DNA of 64,000 nt from Petunia secreta (GCA_029990175.1 JARKIP010000011.1:27378001-27442000), one strand, 5' to 3'; shown: positions 13,701 to 25,054, numbered from the stretch's first letter. Program-made: numbers and translations. Notes: generated by a model from the letters alone, not told the origin.

Positions 13701-14010
13701 ATACAACCAATGTCCATCGGTCCATATATGTAGTGTGACATTATTTTACATAGTTGAAGTTAAATTCATTTTCTAGGGTAGTTATTTTTTTTTCTTTTGA
13801 CTTTTGGCAGCATACTTGAACTAAAAATTGTAACATGTGAAAAGTGAGCACGTTCACTACTATTTCCAATTTTGGTGTTGAGTAGCTTCTCTAGATATTG
13901 AATGTTGATGCCGTAAAATTGACTAAAAATTTTAAGTTAGAGAATATAATGTTGGAGTAAATTAGTTGAGCCATGAGCTGCCGGTTGATGAAAACCAGAA
14001 AGAAAACCTT

Positions 14011-14079
<69 letters not shown>

Positions 14080-14857
14080 CCAACCTATTTACTTGCCTTC
14101 TGATGCATTCTGATATCATTAAGGAGTATTATAAAATGATAAATGATTCATTCATTCTTACGTAGAGGTTTTGATTTTTTGTATGCAGTTTCCTGTTGAA
14201 ATATAAGGCGTCTAACATAAAGTGGATCGTTGATAATATCATAAGATATAAGAGAATTGTAGGGGAAACTAATTTAAAGCGCACAATCATATTATATCAC
14301 AATTCCTGTGAAACAACATTATAGATAGGATATAAGTGTTCAAAGGTAATTCTAAACTCCTACTAAATACGTTCAGACACAAATAAGTAGTCGTATCACA
14401 CACATAATCTAATAATATTATAATGAACAAACAAAAAATTAATCAAGAAATATAATTTATAAAAAGAAAATCCCTAATCTAATTGAAAACGTCACTGTCT
14501 CTAACTCTCATCGATATATTATGTGGTATTACTATATGACTAATTAGTCAATTCATATTGTTTGCATCATAAACTATAGCGATCATTAAATTATTTGTAT
14601 ATATAACACATTACTGTATATGATTATTATGTATTATCAAATTTTAGTCTTTTTATTGAATGCATCATTAAGTTAGATCCAAGTTTTCTTATTGTTGCTT
14701 CTTATAGGGTTGAGTTTCAACCAAAAGAAATATATATTAGAAAAATACAATAATAAATACTAAAGTCGCATAAAAAATCTGTATTATCTGCTTTGATATG
14801 TATTTGTTAAGATCAGTTTATGTATACCAGCCACGCATCGCGCGGGTATTATACTAG
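10764..14857 (+). mobile_element. Non-autonomous Helitron (about 4.1 kb)
   Basis: The 3' end has the Helitron signature: a short imperfect hairpin CCACGCATCGCGCGG (14831-14845; 6-bp stem with one mismatch), 8 nt of AT-rich spacer, then the terminal CTAG (14854-14857) followed by T. The proposed 5' end begins TCTATATTATATTAAAAGG at 10764, as in many plant Helitrons. The base before it is G where A is expected, so that end is less certain. No Rep/helicase frame is present. Short open frames at 11290-11568, 11574-11774 and 13241-13489 have no recognisable product; they could be captured gene debris but I cannot show that. Confidence 0.65.
14016..14077. repeat. (TA)n microsatellite
   Basis: About 31 uninterrupted TA dinucleotides inside the Helitron-like element. 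Any open frame through it (alternating Tyr-Ile) is an artefact. Confidence 0.95.
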
Positions 14858-15253
14858 TTTTTAATTAAGAGTTAATTAGTTAACCTTGTGGAGTTAATGG
14901 ATCTTATCAAAATTCATCTCATGAAATAAAAGCCCTTCTTACATAATTAAAACAATAATACTAGTCGTAAATTGGAAGGCTTTTATATCTCAAATGAGTA
15001 AATAATTGAACCTTGTTCTTAGAGAAGCTGATTCACAAATGGATAAATTGTTGGATTAATAGATGGAATATGAAAAATTATTTCAATTGGAGTCAACATT
15101 TGTTGCAACTTACAACCAACATAAATCATCTATATTCCAGACGTTTTGGCTGGCAAAGTGGTCTTAGAGGATTCCCCTAGCTAGCTAGATTTTTCTCTAT
15201 TTCAGCTCCATTTTGGTTCTCCTTTGTGTATCAAAAGTTAGTATTAGTAAATA
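14858..15253. other. Unassigned sequence between Helitron and copia element
   Basis: AT-rich sequence without coding potential that I can support. It ends at GTAAATA, which directly abuts the TG that starts the left LTR of the copia element. Confidence 0.5.
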
Positions 15254-15400
15254 TGTTATAGCCTGCATTCAAAAATATCTGGAAAAACAGAAATAGCTTT
15301 ACAATATCGGTAGAGACTTAAAAATTTCGAGCCCACAAATCTAGTTCTTGGGATCTCCAATTTTCTAAGTAGAGTTACTGCCAAGATGACTTGTCCTCGA
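15254..15400 (-). repeat. Copia 3' LTR remnant
   Basis: Begins TGTTATAGCCTGCATTC and contains AATTTCGAGCCCAC, shared with the right LTR (TGTTATAGCATGTGTTC at 19700 and AATTTCGAGCCCAC near 19767). After about 120 bp the match is lost. By about 15420 the sequence is already the C-terminal coding end of pol, so most of this LTR is missing. Confidence 0.65.
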
Positions 15401-15423
15401 CCATAGTCTCATTTCCTTCAATG

Positions 15424-15860
15424 AACACTCAACTGCCTATCTAGTTAGGCTTTTTGTAAGCGGATCGGACACAATATCATTTGACTTCACATAATCAATA
15501 GTAATAATCCTCCTAGAGAGTAGTTGCCTAACAGTTTTATGTCTTCATTGTATATGACGATTTTTAGTGTTATACATAATGTTCCTAGCTCATCTTACAG
15601 CTGATTAACGATCGCAATGTATGCAAATTGGTGTCAACGGCTTGGGCAAGAACGGAATATCTTCCAAGAAATTCCACCATTCAGCTTCTTCATTGGCATT
15701 ATCTAAAGCTATGAACTTAGCTTCCATTATAGAGCGGGCAATACATGTTTGTTTGGATGATTTCAAAGATACCGCTCCTCCACCAAGTGTGAAAATTTAT
15801 CCACTTGTGGACTTAGAATCTATTGAACAGGTGATCCAATTGGCATCATAATATTCCTCA
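15424..15860 (-). pseudogene. Copia pol C-terminus (RNase H), pseudogene
   Basis: On the minus strand the last codons read RRIITIDYVKSNDIVSDPLT followed shortly by a stop, the classic C-terminal block of copia polyproteins. Upstream (15840 down to 15600) lie remnants of RNase H motifs, including STSGY and ARSIMEAKFIAL. Interrupted by stops; not functional. The plus-strand open frame over 15621-15851 is its shadow. Confidence 0.75.
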
Positions 15861-16028
15861 ATGACTGCGGGATATTTTTATAATACAATGCAAAGTCTTA
15901 GGTATATTTTAAATATCTCAAAACACGTTTCAGTACCATCCAATGAGTTTGATTAGGATTATTAGTGTATCGGCTCAGTTTACTTATAGCACAAGCTATA
16001 TCTGGATGAGTACAACTCATGATATATA

Positions 16029-16322
16029 TCAAAGTATCAAACTTCCCAAAATACGAGCATAATCCCCTTGAGACGTGCTTTGACCTTTGTTCTTTTTAAG
16101 AGCAAGGTTTACATCAATTGGAGTCCGTGAAATTTTAAAGTCCGAGTAATTAAACTTTTCAAGTACACTTTTGATATAATGAGATTGTGACAACGTCACA
16201 CCATGAGGAGTCTTATGGATATTAATATCCAGAATTAAGTCAGCGACTCCTAAGTTTTTCATATCAAATTTGCTAGTTAGCATGCGTTTTGTAGTATTTA
16301 TGTTGGGAATGTCATTATTCAT
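16029..16322 (-). pseudogene. Copia reverse transcriptase, C-terminal part
   Basis: Encodes KMLTSKFDMKNLG-like, here RMLTSKFDMKNLGVADLILD, then HKTPHGVTLSQSHYIKSVL, the conserved segment after the copia YVDD box. The usual LGMEI is changed to LILDI. It breaks at GSLIL, where the expected continuation is present in another frame toward 15960. Confidence 0.85.
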
Positions 16323-16584
16323 ATCAATATGTTATCCACGTATAAACAAACAATGACTATATAATTAAAAGTGTTCTTAACGTAAACACATTTATCGCAC
16401 TCATTAATTTGAAAGCCAATTGACAATATTGTATGATCAAATTTCGTGTGCCATTATTTAGGTGCTTGTTTTAGTCCATAAAGTGACTCAATAAGTTTAC
16501 ACACCTTCTTTTCTTTTTCGGGAACAACAAACCCTTCAGGTTGTTCCTTGTAAATTTCTTCCTCTAAATCCCCATTTAAGAATT

Positions 16585-16785
16585 TTATATTAATATCCAT
16601 TTGATGGATTCAAGATCATACACGATGACCAACGCTATTAATATATGTATGGATGTAATTCTTGTTATCGGCGAGTATGAATCAAAGTAGTCAAGACCTT
16701 CTTGTTGTCTATAACTTTTGACAACAAGTCTTGCCTTATACTTGTCAATAGTGCCATCATCTTTCATTTTCCTTTGAAAATCCAT
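16585..16785 (-). pseudogene. Copia reverse transcriptase, N-terminal part
   Basis: Contains KYKARLVVKSYRQQEGLDY followed by SYSPITRITSI, the N-terminal RVT_2 signature (consensus KARLVAKGFxQxxGxDYxxTFSPV). The frame is lost after KWIL. Between here and 16322 the catalytic YVDD region is degenerate. Confidence 0.85.
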
Positions 16786-16948
16786 TTGGAACCTAACGCT
16801 TTGTTTCTAGGAGGAAGTTCAACCAATTCTCATGTATGGTTGTTTAAAATGGATTTTATCTCACTATTGATGGTCTATTTCCAAAATGGTGATTCAGAAG
16901 AAGACATGACTTCTTTAAATGTTCGAGGCTCATTTTCCAATAGAAAAG

Positions 16949-17131
16949 TCACAAAGTCATCTCCAAATGAAGTAGAAGTCCTTTGACGTTTGCTACGTCT
17001 TGGTTCTTCCTCATTTGATATATTTTCTTGAGTTCTTCCCAAGATCGTTTGGTTCCTTTACTAACTGACTCACATTCCTTTTTATACAGATATATATTTT
17101 CGAGAAATTCAGCATTATCAGATTCCATCAT
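16949..17131 (-). pseudogene. Copia linker between integrase and RT
   Basis: Charged, poorly conserved segment (KRSWEELKKIYQMRKNQD) at the position of the variable integrase C-terminus of copia polyproteins. No independent function is recognised; it is called from position between the integrase and RT remnants on the same strand. Confidence 0.45.
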
Positions 17132-17451
17132 CGTATTAACATGAATGTCGGGATTTTTTGATTTATAAACCAGAAATCAATATGCTTTACTATTTATAGA
17201 ATATCCAATAAATATACAATCAACTATTTTCGGTCTTATCTTAACCTTTTTTGGGTTTAGGGACTTGTACTTTTGTCAAACACCCCACACTTTGAAATAA
17301 TTCAAGTTGGGCCTCCTTCTTTTCCACTTTTCATATAGAATGGAAAGTGTTTTTCTATGGGAACTCGATGAGTATTTGGTTAGCCGTGAGTATAGCTTCC
17401 ACAAGTTCCGGGGTAAACCCGAACTTATTAACAAGACATTCATCACCTCCT

Positions 17452-17766
17452 TTAATGTTCGTTTTTTTCTTTCCGCAATCTGGATTGAGGCGTGTATGGG
17501 GCAGTTGTTTGATGAATAATGTTATATTCCAAACATATTTCTTCAAAAGGAGATTCATATTTGCCGCCCCTATCACTTCTTATCATTTTGATATTTTTGT
17601 TAATTTGCGCTTCAACTTCATTTTTGTATTGCTTGAATGCATCAATTGCCTCATCTTTACTACTAAGTAAATAATCATAGCAGTAGCGAGTGCTATCGTC
17701 AATAAAAGTTATGAAATACTTCTTTCCACCGCGAGATGGTATTGGCTTCATATCACAAATATCCAT
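17452..17766 (-). pseudogene. Copia integrase catalytic core, broken
   Basis: Contains GGKKYFITFIDDSTRYCYDY with the first catalytic Asp and MIRSDRGGKYESPF with the second. The text continues to QTTAPYTPQS, after which the conserved NGVAERKNRT segment with the catalytic Glu is distorted (RLRKEKNEH). The frame then shifts. It lies directly downstream of the pre-integrase zinc-binding segment. Confidence 0.88.
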
Positions 17767-17777
17767 ATAAATTAAGT

Positions 17778-18062
17778 CTAATGGTTCAGAACTCCTCTCA
17801 ATTGACTTGTAAGAATGTTAGTATATTTAGACTCATCGCATATTTGACATTTTAATTTTTCGCATTCAAATTTCAGCAAGGTTTTATAATTGACATGTAT
17901 CAAACGAGAATACCATAAATTATTTGACTTAAGAAAGTAAGAAGAAGCTGAAATTTCATTCATACTGTCAACGATCATTACATTAAGTTTGAAAAGGCAC
18001 TTAGTTAGGTAACATTTTCCTACATACAACTCATTCTTACTTATTATAACTTTAAGAAACAA
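17778..18062 (-). pseudogene. Copia GAG-pre-integrase domain
   Basis: Contains NLWYSRLIHVNYKTLLK and KCQICDESKYT. This matches the HH-CC zinc-binding GAG-pre-integrase domain (consensus LWHxRLGHxN...CxxC), but the first His of LWH is Tyr (LWYSRL). The domain is therefore recognisable but altered. Confidence 0.8.
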
Positions 18063-18429
18063 AAACGTACTTATACCCGTTTTACGAGAAATGCAGCAGA
18101 CACAGAGTTCTTCTGTATTTTAGGAACGTGAAGAACATTATTCAGAGTCATGACCTTACCAGATGTCATCTTTAGGCATATCTTCTCATATTATTCAATT
18201 TTGGTCATTGCAGAATTACTCATGGAGAGCGTCTCAACCGGTCCAGCAGGAGCATTTGAAGCAAAGGCTTCATTCACAGCGCAAACATGACGGGTGGCAC
18301 CAGAATCCACCATTCCTTAGGATTTCCGATCAAATTGAATTCAGAAATCAGAGCATACGAATCAATGTCTTACACTCCTTGGGCTAGTTTATTCTCTTCA
18401 ACCATGTTGGCTTAACCTTTTCCTTTTTC

Positions 18430-18520
18430 TTGTCCTTGTCTTTCTTTGTGGCAACGTAGTCCACAAATTTATGCCCAGTCTTGCCACAATTACAGCAATT
18501 CCCCTTGAACTTTTTCTTGT
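18430..18520 (-). pseudogene. Copia CCHC zinc knuckle with a lost cysteine
   Basis: The minus strand reads CCNCGKTGHKFVDY within a lysine-rich context (KKKFKG before, KKDKDKKKEK after). The CX2CX4HX4C knuckle of copia gag is evident, but the last Cys is Tyr. This is an inactivating change for RNA binding, consistent with an old copy. Confidence 0.75.
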
Positions 18521-18664
18521 TAGGATTATTCTTTCCTCCAGAAGGCTTCTTTCTCTTGTTCTGATTTAGATTATGCTCAACAATATTTTACTCCCGCTAT
18601 TGTAGCATTTCCACGAGCTTCTTTTCAGCAGACTTGTTATCTTCTTCAATTCGTAAGTAGATAA

Positions 18665-19418
18665 TCAAATCTTCAAGGGACATCTCCTGCACTTATGTTT
18701 GGAGTAATTCTTAAAGTCATTCAACAACGAAGGAAACTTTTCAATCAAAGGCGCAACTTGAAACACATCATTTATTACTAAACCTTCAAAGAAAAGTTTG
18801 TTAGCAACAATATAGTTAATACTCTTAACATAAGTATTAATCAGGATCATACCTTCAACAAAGATATCATGGATAATGACTTGAAGTTCTTGGACTTGGG
18901 ACACAACAAATTTGTTATCCACCATCTTATAATCCAAAAATTTGACGGTCACAAATTTCTTCAGTCCAGCATCTTCAGTCTTATATTTCTTTTCAAGTGC
19001 ATTCCACAGTTCCTTTGACGTAGCAACGTTATTGTAAGGATTATACAAGCCATCTTCCAGCCCACTTAGAATGTAATTCTTGCATAAGAAGTCAAAATAT
19101 TTCCAAGCCTCAGTAACAAGAAAGCGCTCGTTGTCAGGTTTTCCTTCGACATGACATGAACGTCCTCCTTTATGAACTTATGCAGGCTTATAGTGGTTAA
19201 GTAAAAGAACATATTTTGCTACCATTTCTTAAAGTCAATGCCAGAAAAAAAAAATTCGGCTTTTCCACTGGTGGCATAGCTGCTGCAAGTGCAGTACGAC
19301 TAGAACTTGCAACACCCGAAATTGTGGTAGCAGTAACATTCACAACAGAATAAGTTAGTTGTTCTATTTCATTTGTCATCTCTGTCAAAATAACATAAGG
19401 TGAAACAACAATCAACAA
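18665..19418 (-). pseudogene. Copia gag, broken
   Basis: Two open pieces. 19197-19418 contains the probable start MTNEIEQLTYSVVNV and PPVEKPN; the conserved FxGxxFKxW block is frame-shifted here. 18665-19048 contains ATSKELWNALEKKYKTEDAG, the typical UBN2-type gag motif. The intervening 150 bp is open only in other frames. Confidence 0.8.
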
Positions 19419-19442
19419 CCGGTGAAGTATTTAAATTTTCAA

Positions 19443-19545
19443 ACCACAAACTAATAGATTTATTAAACAGTGAAGTTGTTAATCTTCAAACTTGAAACAA
19501 ACAGCTTTATTAAACAGTGAAGTTTTTAATCTTCAAATCGAATAA
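19443..19545. repeat. Short tandem duplication in the copia leader
   Basis: The block TTTATTAAACAGTGAAGTT followed by TTAATCTTCAAA occurs twice about 51 bp apart (around 19457 and 19508). A weaker third trace may lie near 19430. It sits between the gag start and the 5' LTR, so it is a duplicated leader segment of the element. Confidence 0.7.
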
Positions 19546-19699
19546 CAATGAGAGTAGAAAACCCCGAAGATTTTAATCTCCAGAAGATGATAAAATAATA
19601 TAAAGTATATCTGGAGTAGAAAATCACAAAGTTTTTAGTCTCTTTAAACAAAATATTTTATGAACGTAGAAAGTATATTATGTTTAGATTCCTTAAGCT

Positions 19700-20560
19700 T
19701 GTTATAGCATGTGTTCAAAATATAAGAAAAACAGAAACATAAATACAGTATCAGTATAGATGAAAAATTTCGAGCCCACGAGTTAGTTGTGTCTCCTTAA
19801 AGAATTTAACCCCTCACGGTTACCCTAGGCTAATGGGTTGATTCCTTCCATGATGGAACGCGATAATAGTTCTACAGTAGCGGTACTTCAAACTATAGAA
19901 TTCATCGAACTCAAAGAAATGGAGCAAATCACCCGAAACTTACTTTATCAATTGAAAGTAATTGGGAAGAAAGAGAGAGACCTGACTTAGCACCTAATCA
20001 CTTTGTAAATTTTGTTGGTGAACTAACTTCTCTTTCGGCAGTGGCTTTTTCGCATATAATTATTCCTTAATTAATGAGCTCAACTTCTCTTTCTGTAGTG
20101 GCTAGTTTGCAGACGTAAAGAATCATAAATGAAATTGTTTGTCGAGGCTTGAATTTCGAAATATGATGTTTGACGATAATAATTTTCAGAATTAACAGAG
20201 TGAAGATTGATATATATTTTTTTAACAGCAACGACATGTATATGAAAGAAATCAATGAACATGGTTTTGTTGGGTTTGGAAGGTGATGGGTGTGAATGAG
20301 AAATAAAGAGAAACTACATTGGTGGAAAAAAAAGGATTATGTTTGGTTTAAATAGAGGAGCACTTCTTCTAACTCTTAAAAGGGTTGAGAAAAAGGAGAG
20401 CCTCACGTCGTTGCTCGCTCAACTTCTGCTATGGATATGGATACGGATTTCGTCAATTGATTGGCCTAATTTTTTGACAAATAAAAACAAAATTTATCAC
20501 ATAATATTAATATTTTATTATTAATTATTTTGACCTTTTTTGTAACGGTAATATGAATTC
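19700..20560 (-). repeat. Copia 5' LTR (approximate outer end)
   Basis: The inner end starts with TGTTATAGCATG at 19700, homologous to the left LTR. On the minus strand a TATA-like CTATTTAAA lies near 20348-20356, a plausible U3 promoter. Within it, GTTTGTCGAGG-type and CAACTTCTCTTTC words occur twice (about 20028 and 20080). I could not find a CA end with a target duplication, so the outer coordinate is an estimate. Confidence 0.5.
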
Positions 20561-20882
20561 TTTTTCCCTTTTAGTACTTCCTCTTACGTTTTACAAACAA
20601 TCATTATAGTGGACTTTTTTTATAAACAATCATTCAAATGACACATCTTCATTCCAACCTTCTCAGTTGGCTATAAATATATGTTCTTACCCAGATTTTT
20701 TCCTTACAAAAAATTCTGAACAGTTAAATGACGATGCAAGACTTGCTAGTGAAATATGAAATGCTCCAAAAGAAAAAAGCTTATATTTTACTAAAAATAT
20801 TGTAACTGAAGCTGAAACTTGACGACAGTTTTTTCCCCTCAAAATGGGTCTAACTAAAAGATAACTTTTTTAAATAGGTACA
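20561..20882. other. Unassigned, with an isolated TATA-like motif
   Basis: CTATAAATATATG at about 20682 looks like a good plant TATA box on the plus strand, followed by CA-rich sequence, but no convincing reading frame follows. It may belong to a decayed LTR or promoter fragment. Nothing else is recognised. Confidence 0.35.
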
Positions 20883-20891
20883 AACAATAAT

Positions 20892-21958
20892 GACATTTTT
20901 ACGCTAATTGACGCATTAAACAGTTAAATTACAAAAAATACCGACATTATTGAAAAATTATACAACATACCAACATTTACAATATTATCATTTTTCCTTC
21001 TCTCTAACTGAAAACCCTAACCTTTCCTATTCCTTTCTCTCTCTTCCCTCTCCCTTTCCTCTCACTGATCGGTTCCCCCTCCACCTATTCCCCGTCGCTG
21101 GAGTTCCCCTACTCCCATCCCCGTCGTCACAGCGGCTCGTCGCCGGAGTTCCCCTACCCCTACCCCGGCGTTGTTGATGCTGTGTTGTTGCTGTGTTGCT
21201 ACTGTGTTGCTGCTGTTACATTGCAGCGTTGGCGATGGCGTTGATCTGCTCAGGTCGCCGGCGCTTCTTTGTTGTTAGGAATTTTTGTGAAAATATGTTA
21301 TACAGAGCAGCAGTGATGGTGGATCCGGTGACGGGGTTGTTCAGATCTCATTTTGTCCCTTTATTTTTTTGTTTTTTGAATTTTCCGGTGGTACACGGCG
21401 GAACTACGGTGGGTGTGGTGTATGATTGGCGTTTGTGGACTGTATGGAATGTATGTGATGCATATTTCCATTGTATGTGCGGTGTATGCACTGTATATAC
21501 AGTGAATATACACCGGACATACAATGAATATACACTCGCCATACAATAAAAACACAACACCTAATGATTTATTTTAGTGTGTATGTCCGGTGAATCAACA
21601 CATATACACTGTCCATACAGTGCCCATACAAAGAATATACAAACATATAATAAGTGTATGTGTGTGTATCTACTGTTTTTCACTGTCCATACACTGTCCA
21701 TACACCAGATCTACAAAAACAATTAAAAAAAATCCGGTGACTGGCGGCTGGCGATGACTAGGCGGCGCCACCACCTAGGGTGGTAGCAGTGGGGGTGGGG
21801 GGGAGGGGGCAGTAGGAAGAAGGAGGAACCCTAATTTATTAATTTTGTTGATTTTTGTATATAATGTATAAAAAATGTTGGTATTTTTTGTAAAATGGAA
21901 TAATGCTGGTATTTTTTGTAATTTTAGTGTTAAGATTGTATATATTTGTAAATCTACC
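20892..21958. mobile_element. Non-autonomous MULE-type element with GC-rich interior
   Basis: The arms are inverted repeats: on the left TTAAATTACAAAAAATACCG, on the right (reverse complement) AAAATTACAAAAAATACCAG, at the same offset from each end. The flanks AACAATAAT (20883-20891) and GACAATAAT (21959-21967) match at 8 of 9 positions, as expected for a 9-bp Mutator-type target duplication. The interior (21040-21350) is C/T- then GTTGCTG-rich, unlike its surroundings, and 21480-21720 has many TATACA/CATACA words. Open frames at 20950-21177 and 21193-21549 have no recognisable product. The interior could be a captured host fragment. Confidence 0.65.
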
Positions 21959-21967
21959 GACAATAAT

Positions 21968-23031
21968 TCTACATGCGTGAAACTGTTATCATGTACGAGG
22001 ATTTCCGGCCTATCTATTAACCCAAACTAACTTGCAAGCCTGGGGTAGCGACCTTGACCACCTTGGCACTCATGCTTGGGGAGGTCACCTACTCCTCTGC
22101 ACGGAATGTGATCACATCAAATTTGATCACATCAAATAACTAACATTGAAATCATGCATTACAAGAAATACATACATCATAATACTCAGCCCATCATGTT
22201 TACATAGATAATGCAATTTCATAAAATTTAGTTGGTTGTTCGAAGAATGAGCTAAGAATAGAACATAATGCTTTTCATGCTTTTTGGTTTATTTTGATTT
22301 CAGTTTATTTTAAATACGAGGCATTAGTCACTCGTATCACTCCCCCAAACTAAGAGAGGGCGTGACTGACACTCAACCTACATTATTTGTTGAGTGAATC
22401 CTGAATTAACTGTCTAAATGTTCCTTTAACATATTTCAAGTAGAGTAGATGTATAGTAATTATATTGCAAAATAGTTTTTAATTTAATAAACTGGTCCAA
22501 AGGTAAGAATATCACCAACATTACTGAATCTGGTCAATATAAAAATCTGAAAAACCCACTAGCTAAGTCATGAGCCTCGAAAAGAATAGACTGAATGAAT
22601 AAAGACATGAGTCTATGGGGCATTCCCTGGGATCGAATAATCAATAAAGATAATATTTGTCTGAAAACTGGTTGTCGCTGGAAAGAAAACGGAGCTCACC
22701 AACTGGATGCTGAACGAGTCTGACTCTAGCACTGAACTTCATCACCTACTGTCTCAGCACCTGCCATATAAAAGCAAGCAGGCCCTCACGGGCTAAGTAC
22801 CTCTAGGATACCCAGTAAATCTCATAGTCTCCCTTCTAAAAGGCTTAACAAGACTTACTGGGATATAACATATTAAGAAAGAAAACGCATACTCATAAAC
22901 ATATAATTAATCTGTTCTCTGAGAATTCGTACTACTGAAAGTTAAGCAGTAAAACTATTAACTGATACAAAAGTGAACTGAGCTATTCAAAAAGAAATAA
23001 TTTTACTGAAAACAAAAATGATTTCACACTG
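21968..23031. other. Unassigned non-coding sequence
   Basis: No domain-bearing frame. The word GATCACATCAAA occurs twice within about 16 bp near 22110-22136. The overall texture (moderately GC, many CTCACGG/CTAAGTACC words) looks like a retrotransposon LTR or untranslated region, but no partner copy lies in the window. Confidence 0.4.
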
Positions 23032-23232
23032 TGACCCTGTGTACGTGAGATCTGGCAACACGTACGGGGAGTGTCGATCTCTCTGCCCAACAAGTAATGG
23101 CCATGCATACGTGCAACTACTGGCACATATCTGGGAGTGTCAACCAATCTCCCAAAACAAATTGTGGCCCTGCGTACGTGAGATCTAGCAACAAGCACGG
23201 GGAGTGTCAGGCTATCTCCCCAACAAGTAATG
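23032..23232. repeat. Three-copy tandem repeat, about 67 bp
   Basis: Three units of about 66-68 bp start near 23032, 23099 and 23165. Each has GTACGTG or ATACGTG followed by a CAAC-rich part, then a GGGAGTGTC block and CTCCC/CTGCCC plus AACAA. Units 1 and 3 resemble each other more than either resembles unit 2. Open frames through it are shadows. Confidence 0.8.
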
Positions 23233-24455
23233 TGATCACAATACTAACTGAATCTGAATACTGCATTTCTATTAGTAACACATAGGAACAAGTCACATGT
23301 TCACATAAGCAAAAACCAAAACCAAGCAAGACATATACTACTAAACTGGGTGAATAAAAAATAATTCATATGAAGCTATATTTAACACTGTGCTAATTGT
23401 TCAGTCCCAATTACAAAGGTTGTCTCAACTTACCTTAAAGTTTTAACTCTAACTTCGCCTTCTTAATATCCCCGTGTGTTCAATAAATCTCAATCTACAA
23501 TAATAGGACTCAACTTGTCAAAACATGCTCTACTAATTACACTATTATAGTTGAACTAGATCATAGGTTTCAGTGATGCTATCTGCTATCTTTGATGAAA
23601 GAGCTATTTTTAGTATATTATATAACTGGCAGAGACAAGTGATCCTCAGGACGGTCACAAGGAAATATAATTACCCTCTCTTTAATAGAACTTAGCTTAT
23701 ATTCCATTACCAATGAAAGGAATACAAAGTAGTTTTTAAATATCTACTAGATGCCTTGCACTGTGCTATCACTGAAGTTACTTTTATTTATATAGATATA
23801 TATAGCTAGCAACCTCACCATCTCCTAACTATTAATCAAGCTAAACTAAATTTGGTTGTTTCTTGGCATATTATTAGTCCTTTACGGGCTAAGCTTCAAC
23901 ATATATAGTAGTATTAGAAAAAGAAATATTCTATCTCCAACTACTATAGTAACCAAAAGCTTAAAACATTAAATTTTCTTTTTTAGGAATAGAATAAAAA
24001 CATCTTCTACCCCTACTACATTCTAATAATTATCAAACCTTGAGTTGGAATTACATGTAGAGTCCAGATTAATATTTTGTTTTAGTGACCAAGGGCCCTG
24101 TTCAATAAATTCATTATGATTCGAGCTAAAGAATTGAAACTAGTAGTTTTCTTCAATACCACCATCTAAACTGTAAACTAAAATTCCTATGTGTTAATAC
24201 TCATCTCAAAAGAAAAATATGTAAAGAATTTACCTTTGACCTTGTATATCAACCCTCTGCTTCGCTGCTACAGTAGAAAAACACCCTTTAAGATACTTAA
24301 GGAAAACTAATGACTTGTGCTTGCTTAGATTGAAGGAACTTAATACTCTACCCCGCCTTCTCTGAACCAAAGCTACAAATTTAGTTTCATTGTAATAGAC
24401 AAATCTTATATTGACTTTAACTCTTCTTTGCCAATTCCCATGTCTCTAGTTAGCT
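23233..24455. other. Unassigned AT-rich sequence
   Basis: No gene, repeat or element boundary recognised. A short TATA-rich palindromic stretch (TATATAGATATATATAG near 23797) is low complexity. Confidence 0.4.
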
Positions 24456-25054
24456 TAGAAATTAGGGATAATTACACTAAAAGACAAGCAAAAGGCGAAA
24501 ATTACCAAAAATGACCCATATTTCTGAATCTTACCCGAGCTGTCACCCTTTTCCTAAAATAACAATCTGCCGCAAGTTTATACAAGTTTATATAAATTTA
24601 TACACATGTATAAAATTGTATAAATTTGAATAAATGTGTATATGCGAGTGAATAAATCTGTATATTAAGGATGTTTATATGATTTTTTATTTTTTTGTGT
24701 ATATTTTTGTATTTCTCTCATTGCTACATATTTATATATGTATATTCATGTATAATTTAATTTTTAGAGGGAGATTTGTGTTTATAAACTTGTCCAAAGC
24801 AATGATTTAGACGCAATAAACAACATAAATTCAGTAAAATACAAAAAAGTAATGACACTGTTGGCGGGGGAAGGTGTTTACCGGTGGCTTAGTGGCTGGG
24901 GAGGAGAAAATTTGATAGCTAGGGTGTTTTTTATGAAGGAGTGCTAAAATTTGTAATTTTAAGGATGGGTGCTATGCATGAAAAAAAAATATGGCCTCCT
25001 GTTTGTAATTTTGGGTAGGGGACTGCCTATTTATGAAAATTTCCCTAGAAATTA
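24456..25054. mobile_element. 581-bp MULE-type element with a perfect 9-bp target duplication
   Basis: TAGAAATTA occurs directly at 24456-24464 and 25046-25054, flanking 24465-25045. The ends start GGGATAATT and, reverse-complemented, GGGAAATTTTC, with poor inverted similarity inside. A 9-bp direct repeat and GGG termini indicate a Mutator-superfamily non-autonomous element. The inside is AT-rich with many TTTATACA/TGTATA words (24570-24680) and no frame. Confidence 0.75.

Larger units (their letters stand above)
15254..20560 (-). mobile_element. Decayed Ty1/copia LTR retrotransposon
   Basis: Read on the minus strand the order is 5' LTR (from about 20560 down to 19700), gag, zinc knuckle, GAG-pre-integrase, integrase, reverse transcriptase, RNase H and 3' LTR remnant (15254-about 15400). 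All domains carry stops or frameshifts. The two LTR pieces both start TGTTATAGC and match only roughly (about three quarters by eye over 100 bp), so the insertion is old. The left LTR is truncated. The outer right boundary and target duplication could not be fixed. Confidence 0.85.

Noticed and set aside
13937..14119. Tyr-Ile repeat protein
   Set aside because: Frame through a (TA)n microsatellite.
10764..14857. Helitron-encoded Rep/helicase
   Set aside because: No frame longer than about 100 codons and no helicase motif; the element is non-autonomous.
20682..20694. TATA box of a host promoter
   Set aside because: A good-looking CTATAAATA motif, but no coding region, splice pattern or repeat element starts behind it.
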